Virus record (IMG/VR): IMGVR_UViG_3300027821_000007
Coordinates: 27,504 to 91,503 of that record
Length of the DNA stretch: 64,000 bases
Reading direction: 5' to 3' (one strand)
From: a virus
Positions within the stretch are counted from its first letter, which is position 1, and each line of letters opens with the position of its first letter. The position numbers and the translations under genes are program-made. This document shows positions 48,844 through 57,610 of this stretch, piece after piece. Below the pieces are notes generated by a model. It was not told the DNA's origin. It saw nothing but the letters and a program-made list of their open reading frames with translations, and made no database searches.

Positions 48844-49281
48844 ATGGGCCTCGACCTCGAACTCCGCCACTTCGACGACGCTCTCAACGGCATCCTGGCC
48901 AACGCGGTGTTGCCCGGCATCAACGGCGACGCGGCGATCGCGTGGCCCGAAAAGGTCTACGTGCCGACCAAGGGCAAGCCGTATCTCAAACCCGAAATGG
49001 CCGGTCGCGCCCGCATGCCCATGGGCGTCGGGGCGGACAGCGTCCAGCAATGGACCGGGACCTACCAGGTCTCGGTGATGGTGCCGCGCGACACCGGCAC
49101 CCGGCTGCAGAACCAGCTCGCCTCCGCAGTCATCCGGGCCTTCCGGCGTGGCCTGTCGGTCACCACGCCGCAAGGCATCGTGCTCTACGTCACTTCCTCG
49201 ACCGTTCCGGCGCCAGTTCCGTTTGAAGACTGGATCAACCTGCCCGTGCAAATCCAATGGTTCGCGCACGAGCCCCCGTAA
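48844..49281 (+). CDS. Tail terminator protein (DUF4128-like)
   Basis: The 145-residue product follows the gp10-like gene and precedes the tail tube, the standard place for the tail terminator that caps the finished tube. Its pattern fits DUF4128: Y-V-P-x-x-G-x-P-Y-L, W-x-G-x-Y-Q-V-S-V-M-V-P, LQNQLASAVIRAFRRG and a C-terminal WINLPVQIQWFA strand. Confidence 0.8.
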   Translation: MGLDLELRHFDDALNGILANAVLPGINGDAAIAWPEKVYVPTKGKPYLKPEMAGRARMPMGVGADSVQQWTGTYQVSVMVPRDTGTRLQNQLASAVIRAFRRGLSVTTPQGIVLYVTSSTVPAPVPFEDWINLPVQIQWFAHEPP

Positions 49282-49298
49282 CCTAACGGAGAAGTCGG

Positions 49299-50504
49299 AT
49301 GCCCACATTCGCCACTGGCGTTGCCAAACAAGTCTCCATCGTCGAGGAGATCGCCGAAGGCGTGAGCCCGGTCACCGGCGGCAAGTACCTGCGCCGCGTC
49401 TCAAGCGATCTGGCCCTCGGCAAGGATACCTACGAAAGCCAGGAAATCCTGGTCAGCCAACAGATCCGCGACGCCCGCCACGGCGTGCTGCGGCCGCAAG
49501 GCACCTTCGCCGGCCAGATCAGCCCGGGCAGCTTCAACGATTTCTGGCAGGGGATCCTGAGGAACAATTTCACTGCCGGGATCCAGGTCGGGCCAATCTC
49601 GCCGACCCTGGCCCTCGTCACCGGGCCGCCGGCTTACGGCACCATCACCGGCACCGGCTTCCTCACCGCCGGCCTGCGCAACCACGACGTCATCCGGTTC
49701 TCCGGGCTGACCGCGCCCAACGTCGCGCTGAACGGGCTCAACATCCGCATCAACACGCTGAGCGACACGGTGATCACCTCGCGCGACATCCCGAGCACGT
49801 CCACGCCCGGGGCACTGACCGGCGGCACCATCAAGGTGGTCGGCAAAAAAATCTCCATCCCGCCCAGCGGCGCGCTCTACAAGAGCTACTCGATCGAGCA
49901 CTTCTTCTCGGACATCTCGCAGTCCGAACTGTTCGTCGGCTGCAAGTTCGGCCAAACCAGCATCGCCCTGCCGGCCACCGGACTGGTGACGTTCAGCAGC
50001 CAGGTCATCGGCATGAACATGATCCAGAGCCCAACCCAACAGCTCACCACGCCCACGCCCACCACGACCTCGTCCTCGCTCGCCGCGGTCAACGGCATCG
50101 TCGAGTTCAACGGCGTCGATGTCGCGGTCATCACCGGGATGAACATCCAGCTCGCTGGCGCGCTCGGCGCCGATCCGGTGGTCGGCAGCAACATCGTGCC
50201 GCACATCTTCCAGGGCCGCTTCCGCACCACCGGGACGCTCACGGCCATGTTCGAGAACGAGAACATCTTCAACACGTTCCGCAACGAAGTCGAGGTCGGC
50301 ATCCACCTCATGCTGACGATCGGCTCGGGGCCGAGCGCCGATTTCGTTTCCTTCGTCATGCCGCGCGTCAAGCTGATGGGCAGCACCAAGTCGGACAGCG
50401 ACATGGCACTGATCCAGTCCTTCAACTACTCCGCGCTGGAGAACGTCACCTTCGATGCCACCGGGCCGCTCACCACGTTCCAGATCCAGGACAGCCTGGC
50501 TTAG
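49299..50504 (+). CDS. Major tail tube protein
   Basis: The 401-residue product lies between tail terminator and chaperones and is beta-rich. The pattern ISIVEE-x-x-x-G near the N-terminus, RRVSSDLALGKDTYESQEI, and RHGVLRPQGTFAGQISPGSFNDFWQGIL is typical of phage tail tube proteins with a repeated Ser/Thr-rich insertion. IVEFNGVDVAVITGMNIQL and VGSNIVPHIFQGRF mark the second half. CCTAACGGAGAAG provides the ribosome-binding site. The protein polymerises as stacked hexamers around the tape measure. Confidence 0.85.
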   Translation: MPTFATGVAKQVSIVEEIAEGVSPVTGGKYLRRVSSDLALGKDTYESQEILVSQQIRDARHGVLRPQGTFAGQISPGSFNDFWQGILRNNFTAGIQVGPISPTLALVTGPPAYGTITGTGFLTAGLRNHDVIRFSGLTAPNVALNGLNIRINTLSDTVITSRDIPSTSTPGALTGGTIKVVGKKISIPPSGALYKSYSIEHFFSDISQSELFVGCKFGQTSIALPATGLVTFSSQVIGMNMIQSPTQQLTTPTPTTTSSSLAAVNGIVEFNGVDVAVITGMNIQLAGALGADPVVGSNIVPHIFQGRFRTTGTLTAMFENENIFNTFRNEVEVGIHLMLTIGSGPSADFVSFVMPRVKLMGSTKSDSDMALIQSFNYSALENVTFDATGPLTTFQIQDSLA

Positions 50505-50513
50505 GACACCCAA

Positions 50514-50690
50514 ATGGACATCGGCTTTATCTTTTGGCTGCTCATGCTGCTGTGGATCATGTTCTGGGGCTTCGGCGTCTGGGGCGGTCCGCAGGGGCAG
50601 GTCTACTGGACCCGCGGCGGATGGTTTCCGCTGTTCATCCTGCTGTTCCTGCTCGGCTGGAAGGTCTTCGGTTTCGTGATCCGGGGCTGA
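50514..50690 (+). CDS. 58-residue two-helix membrane protein
   Basis: ATG 50514 follows the tail tube stop by nine bases. The product has two Trp/Leu/Phe-rich helices (IGFIFWLLMLLWIMFWGFG-like and GWFPLFILLFLLGWKVFGF) around a polar QGQVYWTRGG turn. The hairpin topology with both ends on one side recalls class II holins and the 29185-29352 protein. A membrane protein between tail tube and tail chaperones is not expected from known phages. Function unknown. Confidence 0.6.
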   Translation: MDIGFIFWLLMLLWIMFWGFGVWGGPQGQVYWTRGGWFPLFILLFLLGWKVFGFVIRG

Positions 50691-50769
50691 CCTCCAGCCC
50701 GTAAGTTGTTGGTTCCTCTGGCGCCGCCTGCCAATCGTGGGTACAGGTGGCGCCGAGGAGGACCTCATC

Positions 50770-51114
50770 ATGAGTGGAACCGGCGAAGAGCCGATCGAAG
50801 GATTCCCCACGATCGGCCAATATGAGATCGTTCCCGGCCCGGGCGATCCCGGCTACGAGCCGCCGCTGGACGACCCCGCGGCGATCCAGCAAGCCATCCT
50901 CGAAGCCCTCGGCGACGACGATTACGACGAAGCCGACGTGCTCGAGGACCCCGACGAAGACGAAGATGACGACGACGATGACGACGATTACGACGACGAC
51001 ATCGTCGGCATCACCGATGAGGACGAGGACGAGGAAAACGAGGACGACGTCGAGGAAAGTGTCGAGGAGGACCAGCCCGAGGACGACGAAGACACCCCCT
51101 ACGAGGAAGGGTGA
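50770..51114 (+). CDS. Extremely acidic protein (114 aa)
   Basis: GAGGAGGA (50755-50762) gives a strong start at 50770. After a 45-residue Pro/Gly-rich N-terminus, the last 70 residues are mostly Asp and Glu, including runs such as DEDEDDDDDDDDYDDD, with almost no hydrophobic residue. The stop overlaps the chaperone start (GTGA), so the two are co-translated. The base composition is GA/C-rich as the codons require, and the alternative frames give unnatural Thr-Lys-Arg repeats. Possible roles are a DNA-mimic decoy or an electrostatic chaperone for tail assembly. No homologue is recognised. Confidence 0.7.
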   Translation: MSGTGEEPIEGFPTIGQYEIVPGPGDPGYEPPLDDPAAIQQAILEALGDDDYDEADVLEDPDEDEDDDDDDDDYDDDIVGITDEDEDEENEDDVEESVEEDQPEDDEDTPYEEG

Positions 51115-51656
51115 GCAGCATGTCCGAGAGCGAAATCAAACCGAACGGCCACGACAAAACGAAATTCAGCCTGGTCAGCGTCATGCCGGTGCGCGCCAAC
51201 GACGGCGCGCCGATGGAAATCCGCCACTCCGAAACCTTCGAGAAAATGCACAACGCCGACGGAACCGTCGCATCGATCACCCTGCGCGGCCAGACCAGCA
51301 AGGCGTTCCGCCAGACCATCACCGCGATCAACCGCATGCGCGCCGACCAGCAGTTGACCGCCGAACAGATCGCCGACCCGCAGCATGTCTACGAGACCGA
51401 CACGCTCCTGCTGGTCGCCTGCACCGTGGGGTGGAATTTCGACGAACTCACCCCCGGCGAACCGCTGCCCTACTCGGAGGAGAATGCCAAGATCTTCTGG
51501 AGCGACGAGCGTTTCGACTACCTGCGTCTCCAGGCCACCAACTTCATGCTGAACAACGGAAATTTTTTGCCGGCGCCACCAGTGCCCTCGAACGCTACGC
51601 CCGATACCAGTTCCGAATCCACAAGCCCCTCCCCGGACCTGCAGGCAGCGGAATAG
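51111..51656 (+). CDS. Tail assembly chaperone, short form (gpG-like)
   Basis: The start is GTG 51111 (overlapping the acidic gene) or ATG 51120. The 181-residue reading contains SLVSVMPVRANDGAPMEI, ITLRGQTSKAFRQTITAINRM and a late LRLQATNFMLNNGNF. This alpha-helical protein with a C-terminal Ser/Pro/Glu-rich tail precedes the tape measure, the position of lambda G. It coats the tape measure before tube polymerisation. Near its end the frame passes over a T TTT TTG slip site leading into an overlapping frame, giving a second fused product. Confidence 0.85.
   Translation: MSSMSESEIKPNGHDKTKFSLVSVMPVRANDGAPMEIRHSETFEKMHNADGTVASITLRGQTSKAFRQTITAINRMRADQQLTAEQIADPQHVYETDTLLLVACTVGWNFDELTPGEPLPYSEENAKIFWSDERFDYLRLQATNFMLNNGNFLPAPPVPSNATPDTSSESTSPSPDLQAAE
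51563..51569 (+). promoter_or_regulatory. Programmed -1 ribosomal frameshift site (T TTT TTG)
   Basis: The heptamer TTTTTTG is in the right register (T, TTT, TTG in the zero frame). After slipping back one base the ribosome reads TTT, TTT, then GCC GGC in the -1 frame. The new frame is open from here to 51976. The preceding AAAT makes a second slip heptamer, A AAT TTT, at 51560-51566. Both are classical -1 signals and this is the normal place for them in tail chaperone genes. Confidence 0.85.
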
Positions 51657-51976
51657 TCGCGGACGCGCTCAGAAACTATCGGCGGGCGCGCAAGAAACCG
51701 CACAAGATCGCATTGATGGCGCCACCGCAGCCACGGCAGCTATTCTACCTGTTCGAGTGGTTCAACCTGATCTCGCGCGGCCGTCACGAGATCTCGGCGT
51801 TGAACTGGATGGAGATCGACGCCTGGTGCCGGCTTTCCCAGATCTCGCTAGAGCCTTGGGAAATCGACGTGATTTTGAGCCTCGACCGGGTGTGGCTTAA
51901 GGTCTGCAACGAGAAAGGTCATCCGTTCGAGGATATCGAGGATGAACACAAGGCGGCGGAACAACGAGGTGGGTAA
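51569..51976 (+). CDS. -1 frame extension of the tail chaperone (gpGT-like)
   Basis: This is the T part of a G-T fusion made only after the -1 slip at 51563-51569; the full product would have about 288 residues from GTG 51111. The extension adds 135 residues: FAGATSALERYARYQFRI, then a basic RRARKKPHK stretch, and QPRQLFYLFEWFNLISRG and MEIDAWCRLSQISLEPWEID. This is the domain that contacts the tube protein in lambda-type tails. It ends seven bases before the tape measure ATG. No independent start with a ribosome-binding site is seen. Confidence 0.85.
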   Translation, partial: AGATSALERYARYQFRIHKPLPGPAGSGIVADALRNYRRARKKPHKIALMAPPQPRQLFYLFEWFNLISRGRHEISALNWMEIDAWCRLSQISLEPWEIDVILSLDRVWLKVCNEKGHPFEDIEDEHKAAEQRGG

Positions 51977-51982
51977 ATCGCG

Positions 51983-54900
51983 ATGAGCGGCAGCAGCGCC
52001 TCACTCTCGTTCGACATCGACTCTTCCGCCGCACAACGCGCTGTTTCCGTTCTCCAGACCCTGGTCCAGCAAGCCCAACTGACCGGGGCCGCCAGCAAGC
52101 AACTGGTCTCGAACTTCACCGACCTCTCCACCTCCTACAGCGCGAATGCCAGCGAACTGAGCAAGCTGGCCGACGCCACCAAGAGCTACGGCGGCACCCT
52201 CGAAGGACTGGTGACGCAACTCAATACGCTGCGCGGCGCGATGTCGGGCTCGCAGCAGGCGTTCGCCCAATACTCCCAGATGCTGACCCAGGCGCAGGGC
52301 TTCGCGCTGCAGATGCAAACTTCGGTCGAGGGCATCGACCGCTTCGTCAGCAAGGCCCAGCAACTCAACGTCACCAACGCCGACCTGGCAACCGGCTTGT
52401 CGCGCATCACCGCGGCGCTGCGCGGGCAAACCGCCGAGGGTAACCAGACCCGGGTGATGCTCGACCAGTTGAAGGTCAGCCTCGAGGGCATCCCGGTCAA
52501 CCGCGCCGACATGGTGCTCGACCGGATCAGGAACCAACTCGGCCAGTTCCGCGATTCGGAAGCCGGCTTGCGGGTCGCGCAGGGCATCTTCGGCAACCAG
52601 TTCTCCGGCGCCGACATGCTCCGCCTGGAGCGGCAACCCTACATTCCCGAACTCACCCGTCAGCGCGAGGCACGCGAGGCAAGCGTACGCGCGCTGATGG
52701 ACCAGCAGAATGTCAGCACCCAGCGGCAGGAGCAGACAAACCAACGGCGTCGCGACGAACTCGAGGACCTCGAGCGCAAATACAGCCTTACCGGCAACTT
52801 TTTTGGCCGGGCCGGGCTCTGGGGCCGTGGCTGGGCCACCCCCGACAACGAAGAACGCAGGGAATTCGCGCGCATCCAGGGCCTGCCGCCGGAAGAGCGC
52901 GCCCAGTACGAGAAATACTACAACCGGTTTGCTGAGTTCTCCGAAAACAACACGGTCACCAACCTCTTCCGCCACCTGACGCAGGGCCAGTACGGCCAAA
53001 ACGAGCAGGAAATCCGGAGTCGCCAAGGCAGAGAAAAGGAAGACAGCCTCTTCGGCGCGTTCTTCAACCGCCTGGGACGCGACGCCCAGAACCTCGTCAA
53101 CGCTTACGAACCAAAGCCACAAGAAGACACGCGGCCGCTCTCGGCAGCCGAGATCTGGCAGCGACGCACCGACGCCGCCGGGGTTCTCGGCCCGCTCGGC
53201 CAGACCCGGCCGGAGCAGATCCTCGGCGTCGAAGGCATCCTCAAACTAACCGACGACCCCCGCGGCAAGGTCGCGGGGGCCTACGCGCAATCATTCGGCG
53301 GCGCTGAAGAAGGCGAACGGCAGCGCCAGTTCGACATTTCGCGGCTGGAGCGGTCGCGACGCATCCTGCAACGCCCCGAGGAAGCGGCGCTCGAGCAGGG
53401 GCAGATCTCCGAATACCTGATGGGACTGGATCCCAACCAGCGCCAGCGGGCCCAGGAAGCGATCCAGTATTACCAGCAGATACGCCCCGGCCAGCCGGTC
53501 ACCCTGCGGCGCGGCCAGGGCCTCGACGCCGCCCTGCAGCTTGACGATCGCTCGAACCGCGGCCGCGTCGAGCAAACGATCGAACAGCTCACCCATCAAC
53601 AGCGGATGCAGCAGACTTTCCAGCCACAGCACGAGGCTGTGCAGGAACAGATCGAACTGCAGAACCAGCTTGCCGTGGCGATGGAGAAAGGCCAAAGCGC
53701 CGCCGAGGACCTGCTGCGCGCCGACACCGCCTACAAGGCGGCCCTCAAAGTCAGCGGCGATCCGGTGCGCGCCGACGCAGCCGCGTTCGACGCGCTCTCC
53801 GTGGCGATGTCGCAACGCATCACCCAGGGCCGCGCCCTGGTTTCGCAGATCACCGCCGAAACCGCGGCGGTCAACCAGCGCGCCACCGACGCCCAGCGTT
53901 TCGCCGGGGCCGACCCGATCGCGCGCCAGGCCTACGCCCTGGCCAGCGGCGTCGAGGCCGACATCCTGCAGCGCAAGCGCAGCGGCCAGTTGCCCTCCGG
54001 TGAAGGCGCCTACACGCCGCGGAACCAGTACGGCGTCGAGATCGGGAAAGAGGTCAGGCTCACCAGCGACCAGGCCAGAGCCACCGAGGAAGCCTACCGT
54101 CGCGAAAGCTACCAACTGTTCGGCGCCCAGGCGGCAGAGCAGGCCGGCCGACTTCGCGGCGCCGTCCAAAGTCGCCAGGAAGGCAACATCCAGGTCCAGG
54201 GCCTGCTGGACCAGGGCGTGCCGATGCAGCAGGCCCAGCAACGGGTCCAGCTTCAGCAGGAGTACCAGAAAGCCTCGGCCATGGCCCTGGCTTCGCTCGA
54301 GGCCGCGTTACGCATCGAAGGCGAGGAGGGCGAAAAAGCCAAGGCAACCGCCGAGGCCAAGGTCCGGCAGGTCGACGCGGAACAGCGCATCGCCGAGGCG
54401 CTGCAGAAGCAGTCGGGCATCATCGAGGCGATGAACCAGTTGCACGAGAAAAGCCGGCAACTGGCGGAACAGACCGCGGCCACGATCGCCGGCACGGCTT
54501 TGCCGCCCTGGATGCGCGGCTTCGGCGACGAACTCAGCAGGATACTCCAGACCTTGACCCAGGCTGGTCAGATGCCCGGCCCGACGCTGACCGGCGGCGG
54601 CGCGCGGGCTTCGATCACCGGCATCTATGGCATCATCGCGGGCCCCGAAAGCGGCGGCGGCCGCGCGGGCTTCGGTTCCAATATCGTGCAGAAAGAGGGC
54701 CGGTATGGCGACGCGCCGGCCGAGGGCTACATGCAGATCGAGCCCAGCACCTGGCGGGATTTCGCGCCGAAAGCCGGGGTCGATCTCAAACAATATCCTT
54801 CCGCGCTCACCGCTCCGCCCGACGTGCAGATGCAGGTGGCCTCGAAAATCCCCGGCGCGCGCTGGGGCAACGCCGCGCGCGAGGCCCTGCTCAGGGCCCA

Positions 54901-57610
54901 TCCCGGCGTCAACCTGAATTTGCCATTGGGCCAGATCGCTACCTCGGTTGGCGAGCCCGAATTGCCGACGGTTACCCAACTCACTCCGGGCACACCGGTA
55001 ACCTCGACCCCAGCTCCCGCCGGTGGCGCGACCGGCGGCGGCACGGGCGGGGCGGATCCAAACGACATCCTGACCCCCGAGGATGCGGCCGACGCTTACA
55101 GGATCATAACGCGCGGCGGCGATATCCAGCCAAACTGGCGCAACAAGACCCCCAGGCTGATCGGGGAAATAAACGCCGTCGCGCAACGACTGAAGGCGAA
55201 CAACCTCGCTACCGGCCAACGCACGCTCCAGGGACTGAAGGACGCCCTCGACGCCGAGGTCCAGACCTCGAACCGGCGCATCGCGCTGGGCAACCAGCCC
55301 GGTGAAGCGCAGCGGGTCATCACCCCCGATGTAAACCAACTGCCGGAGTTGCAGGGTCCGACCACCGCTCTGGAACGCCGGCGGGTCATTCAGGGACAAA
55401 CCCAGGAACAGCGCCTGACCGAGGCGCAAACCCAGACCGCGATCGGAGACCAGCAGCGCATCCAGCAAACCTATACCGGCACGCTCGCGGAGCAGACCGA
55501 GAAGCTGCGTGCGCTGAACGCGCAGATGCAGGTCGAGGCCGAAGTGCGCCAGCGCGGCAGCGGCATCGTCGACGAGCAGGCGCGCAAACAGCAACTCCTC
55601 AACCTGGCGAAAGCCCAGGAATTCACCCAGTCCCAGGCCCAGGCCAAGAGCGACCTGGAAGGCATGCAGCGCAGCCAGCAGGTCCAGAACGCGCTCAACG
55701 CGGCCGGCCCGTTCGCCGATCCGCTCGAGCTCGACCGCACCAGGCGCTACACCGAACTGGCGCAAAGGTTCTCCAAAGAACCCGGGCTGCAGGATTCGCA
55801 GGCCGGCAAGGATCTGATCCGCGCCAACCAGGAGCAGGACGCGCTCAACGAACGCACCAGGTCGATGCAGGAATACCGCGACGCGGCCCAGAGTGCGGCA
55901 CACGCGATTTCGGGCTCGTTCGAGAGCGTGCTCACCGGCTCGCAAACCGCCGGCGAAGCGGTGCTCGGCCTCGGCAACGCGCTGCAGAAGATCGCCATCC
56001 AGACCTTCATCACCAAGCCGTTCGAAAAGGCGATGCAGGGCCTGTTCAACTCGATATTCGGCAGCGACACGCCCGAGAAGGGCAGTGCCGGGGATTCGCA
56101 AGGACCGGGCGGCGGCGTTTACGACATCCTCGGCACGCTCAAGAAGGCTTCCAATCAAGCCTTGAGCGGCGGCGGTGGTGGCGGGGGCGGCGGAGGCGGT
56201 GGCGGCGGCGGGGGCGGCGGGGGCGGCAGCAGCGGAAGCGGCACCTCGGATTACGGCATGCTCGGCCGCGTCGGCAGTTGGATCGGCAACCTGTTCAGTT
56301 CCGGCAGCGGCGACAGCGGCACCAGCACCAGCGGCGGCACCTGGGGCACCGGCGGGGCGGTCGCCGGCAGCAAGCAAACCGCCGGCAGCTACGCTACTGC
56401 TACGGAACAATACGCCGCCGAGGGCGGCGGAATGGCCGGCGGCACTACCGCCGACATGAGCGGCGGCGGCACCTGGGGCTTTGGCGGCATCGCCGCCACC
56501 GCCACAGACGCAGTCGTCGGCCTCTACAACGGCGCCGAGGAACGCCCCGACGGCAGCGGCGCCAGCGATGGTCTGTCGGTCGGCGGCGGTCCGCGCCTCA
56601 GTGCGGCCGACGACAAGAGCGGCACCAGCTACGTGCCGTCGTGGCAGCGCGACAGCCAGACCAAGCCCTTCGCCGCCACCACCGGCGGTGGCGGGGGCGG
56701 GGGCGGCGGGGGCCTCTTCAGTGGCATAAGCAACCTGTTCCAGGGCGGCCTGCTCCAGCGCATCATGCAGCACGCCGGCGGCTTCACCGGCTGGAGCACC
56801 GACAAGCTGTTCGGCGAGGGCACCTACAAGGCCGGCGGCCTGATCGGCCGATACATCCTCGGCAACCCGGTCAAGGGAACCGGCGGTGCCACCGATTCAC
56901 TCAGCGGCAGCCCGCGCGCCTCGATCGGCAGCGGCCCAGGCAACCGCCTCGAAGGCTCCAACATCTATGGCGGCGGCGGAAGATACTACGGCACCGAGAG
57001 CACCGCGGACTCAGGCTTCTACGACAGCTCCTACGACGTCGGCGGCGCCTACAAGAGCAGTTTTAGCGGGGATTACGGCGGCGGGGATTTCGGCGGCGGC
57101 GAGGGCGGCTGGACCGACGTGCCAACACCCAGCATGGCCGGCGATTTCAGCGGCGGCATGGGCGGCATGGGCGGCGATTTCGGCATGGGCGGCGGCATGG
57201 GCGGCGGCTTCGGCGACTTTGGCGGCGGCGGCGCCACCTTCGCGCCCACCGGCATCTACGCCAAGGGCGGCGTGCCCGGCCTGCGCCGTTTCGCCAATGG
57301 CGGCGTGACCAACCTTTCCAGCCTGCGCAACTCCGTCGTCGAGGCCCCGACGGTATTCCGCTTCGCCGGCGGCCAGGGCATCGCCGGTGAGGGCGGCAGC
57401 GAGGCGATCCTGCCATTGCGCCGCGACGGCTCCGGCCGGCTCGGCGTCTCGGCCGGCAATTTCGGCGGTGGCGGGGGTGGCGGGGATGTTCACAACCACA
57501 CCTGGAACGTCAGTACGCCTGACGCGCAGAGCTTCATGGCCTCGCGCGACCAGGTCCAGAACCACATGAACACGGCGATGGCCCGGGCGCGCGCGAGGAG
57601 CATTCCGTAA
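51983..57610 (+). CDS. Tail tape measure protein with lytic transglycosylase domain (1875 aa)
   Basis: Residues 1-850 are helical and Gln/Arg/Ala-rich coiled coil. Residues about 875-985 form a soluble-lytic-transglycosylase-like domain: IIAGPESGGGRAGFG with catalytic-type Glu 889, EGYMQIEPSTWRDFAPKAGVD, and IPGARWG. It should open a small hole in peptidoglycan during DNA entry. After more coiled coil (1050-1380), a Gly-dominated region begins with a Gly run of about 19 residues near 56.17-56.22 kb and continues in Gly/Ser/Asp patches to residue 1755. The C-terminal block has IYAKGGVPGLRRFANGG and GIAGEGGSEAILPLRRDG, a common tape measure end. At three bases per residue, length predicts a long tail. 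Confidence 0.9.
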   Translation: MSGSSASLSFDIDSSAAQRAVSVLQTLVQQAQLTGAASKQLVSNFTDLSTSYSANASELSKLADATKSYGGTLEGLVTQLNTLRGAMSGSQQAFAQYSQMLTQAQGFALQMQTSVEGIDRFVSKAQQLNVTNADLATGLSRITAALRGQTAEGNQTRVMLDQLKVSLEGIPVNRADMVLDRIRNQLGQFRDSEAGLRVAQGIFGNQFSGADMLRLERQPYIPELTRQREAREASVRALMDQQNVSTQRQEQTNQRRRDELEDLERKYSLTGNFFGRAGLWGRGWATPDNEERREFARIQGLPPEERAQYEKYYNRFAEFSENNTVTNLFRHLTQGQYGQNEQEIRSRQGREKEDSLFGAFFNRLGRDAQNLVNAYEPKPQEDTRPLSAAEIWQRRTDAAGVLGPLGQTRPEQILGVEGILKLTDDPRGKVAGAYAQSFGGAEEGERQRQFDISRLERSRRILQRPEEAALEQGQISEYLMGLDPNQRQRAQEAIQYYQQIRPGQPVTLRRGQGLDAALQLDDRSNRGRVEQTIEQLTHQQRMQQTFQPQHEAVQEQIELQNQLAVAMEKGQSAAEDLLRADTAYKAALKVSGDPVRADAAAFDALSVAMSQRITQGRALVSQITAETAAVNQRATDAQRFAGADPIARQAYALASGVEADILQRKRSGQLPSGEGAYTPRNQYGVEIGKEVRLTSDQARATEEAYRRESYQLFGAQAAEQAGRLRGAVQSRQEGNIQVQGLLDQGVPMQQAQQRVQLQQEYQKASAMALASLEAALRIEGEEGEKAKATAEAKVRQVDAEQRIAEALQKQSGIIEAMNQLHEKSRQLAEQTAATIAGTALPPWMRGFGDELSRILQTLTQAGQMPGPTLTGGGARASITGIYGIIAGPESGGGRAGFGSNIVQKEGRYGDAPAEGYMQIEPSTWRDFAPKAGVDLKQYPSALTAPPDVQMQVASKIPGARWGNAAREALLRAHPGVNLNLPLGQIATSVGEPELPTVTQLTPGTPVTSTPAPAGGATGGGTGGADPNDILTPEDAADAYRIITRGGDIQPNWRNKTPRLIGEINAVAQRLKANNLATGQRTLQGLKDALDAEVQTSNRRIALGNQPGEAQRVITPDVNQLPELQGPTTALERRRVIQGQTQEQRLTEAQTQTAIGDQQRIQQTYTGTLAEQTEKLRALNAQMQVEAEVRQRGSGIVDEQARKQQLLNLAKAQEFTQSQAQAKSDLEGMQRSQQVQNALNAAGPFADPLELDRTRRYTELAQRFSKEPGLQDSQAGKDLIRANQEQDALNERTRSMQEYRDAAQSAAHAISGSFESVLTGSQTAGEAVLGLGNALQKIAIQTFITKPFEKAMQGLFNSIFGSDTPEKGSAGDSQGPGGGVYDILGTLKKASNQALSGGGGGGGGGGGGGGGGGGGGSSGSGTSDYGMLGRVGSWIGNLFSSGSGDSGTSTSGGTWGTGGAVAGSKQTAGSYATATEQYAAEGGGMAGGTTADMSGGGTWGFGGIAATATDAVVGLYNGAEERPDGSGASDGLSVGGGPRLSAADDKSGTSYVPSWQRDSQTKPFAATTGGGGGGGGGGLFSGISNLFQGGLLQRIMQHAGGFTGWSTDKLFGEGTYKAGGLIGRYILGNPVKGTGGATDSLSGSPRASIGSGPGNRLEGSNIYGGGGRYYGTESTADSGFYDSSYDVGGAYKSSFSGDYGGGDFGGGEGGWTDVPTPSMAGDFSGGMGGMGGDFGMGGGMGGGFGDFGGGGATFAPTGIYAKGGVPGLRRFANGGVTNLSSLRNSVVEAPTVFRFAGGQGIAGEGGSEAILPLRRDGSGRLGVSAGNFGGGGGGGDVHNHTWNVSTPDAQSFMASRDQVQNHMNTAMARARARSIP

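Noticed and set aside
50774-51568. Apparent + strand ORF upstream of 51569 in the -1 frame, crossing the acidic gene
   Set aside because: That part reads as Thr/Lys/Arg repeats out of frame with the acidic protein and the chaperone. Only the section after the slip site is protein-like.
56165-56230. Run of G/C-rich glycine codons as a possible sequencing artefact or simple repeat element
   Set aside because: The frame stays open on both sides with tape-measure-type sequence and the glycine codons vary in the third base, so it is taken as genuine coding sequence. Exact run length may still be wrong.
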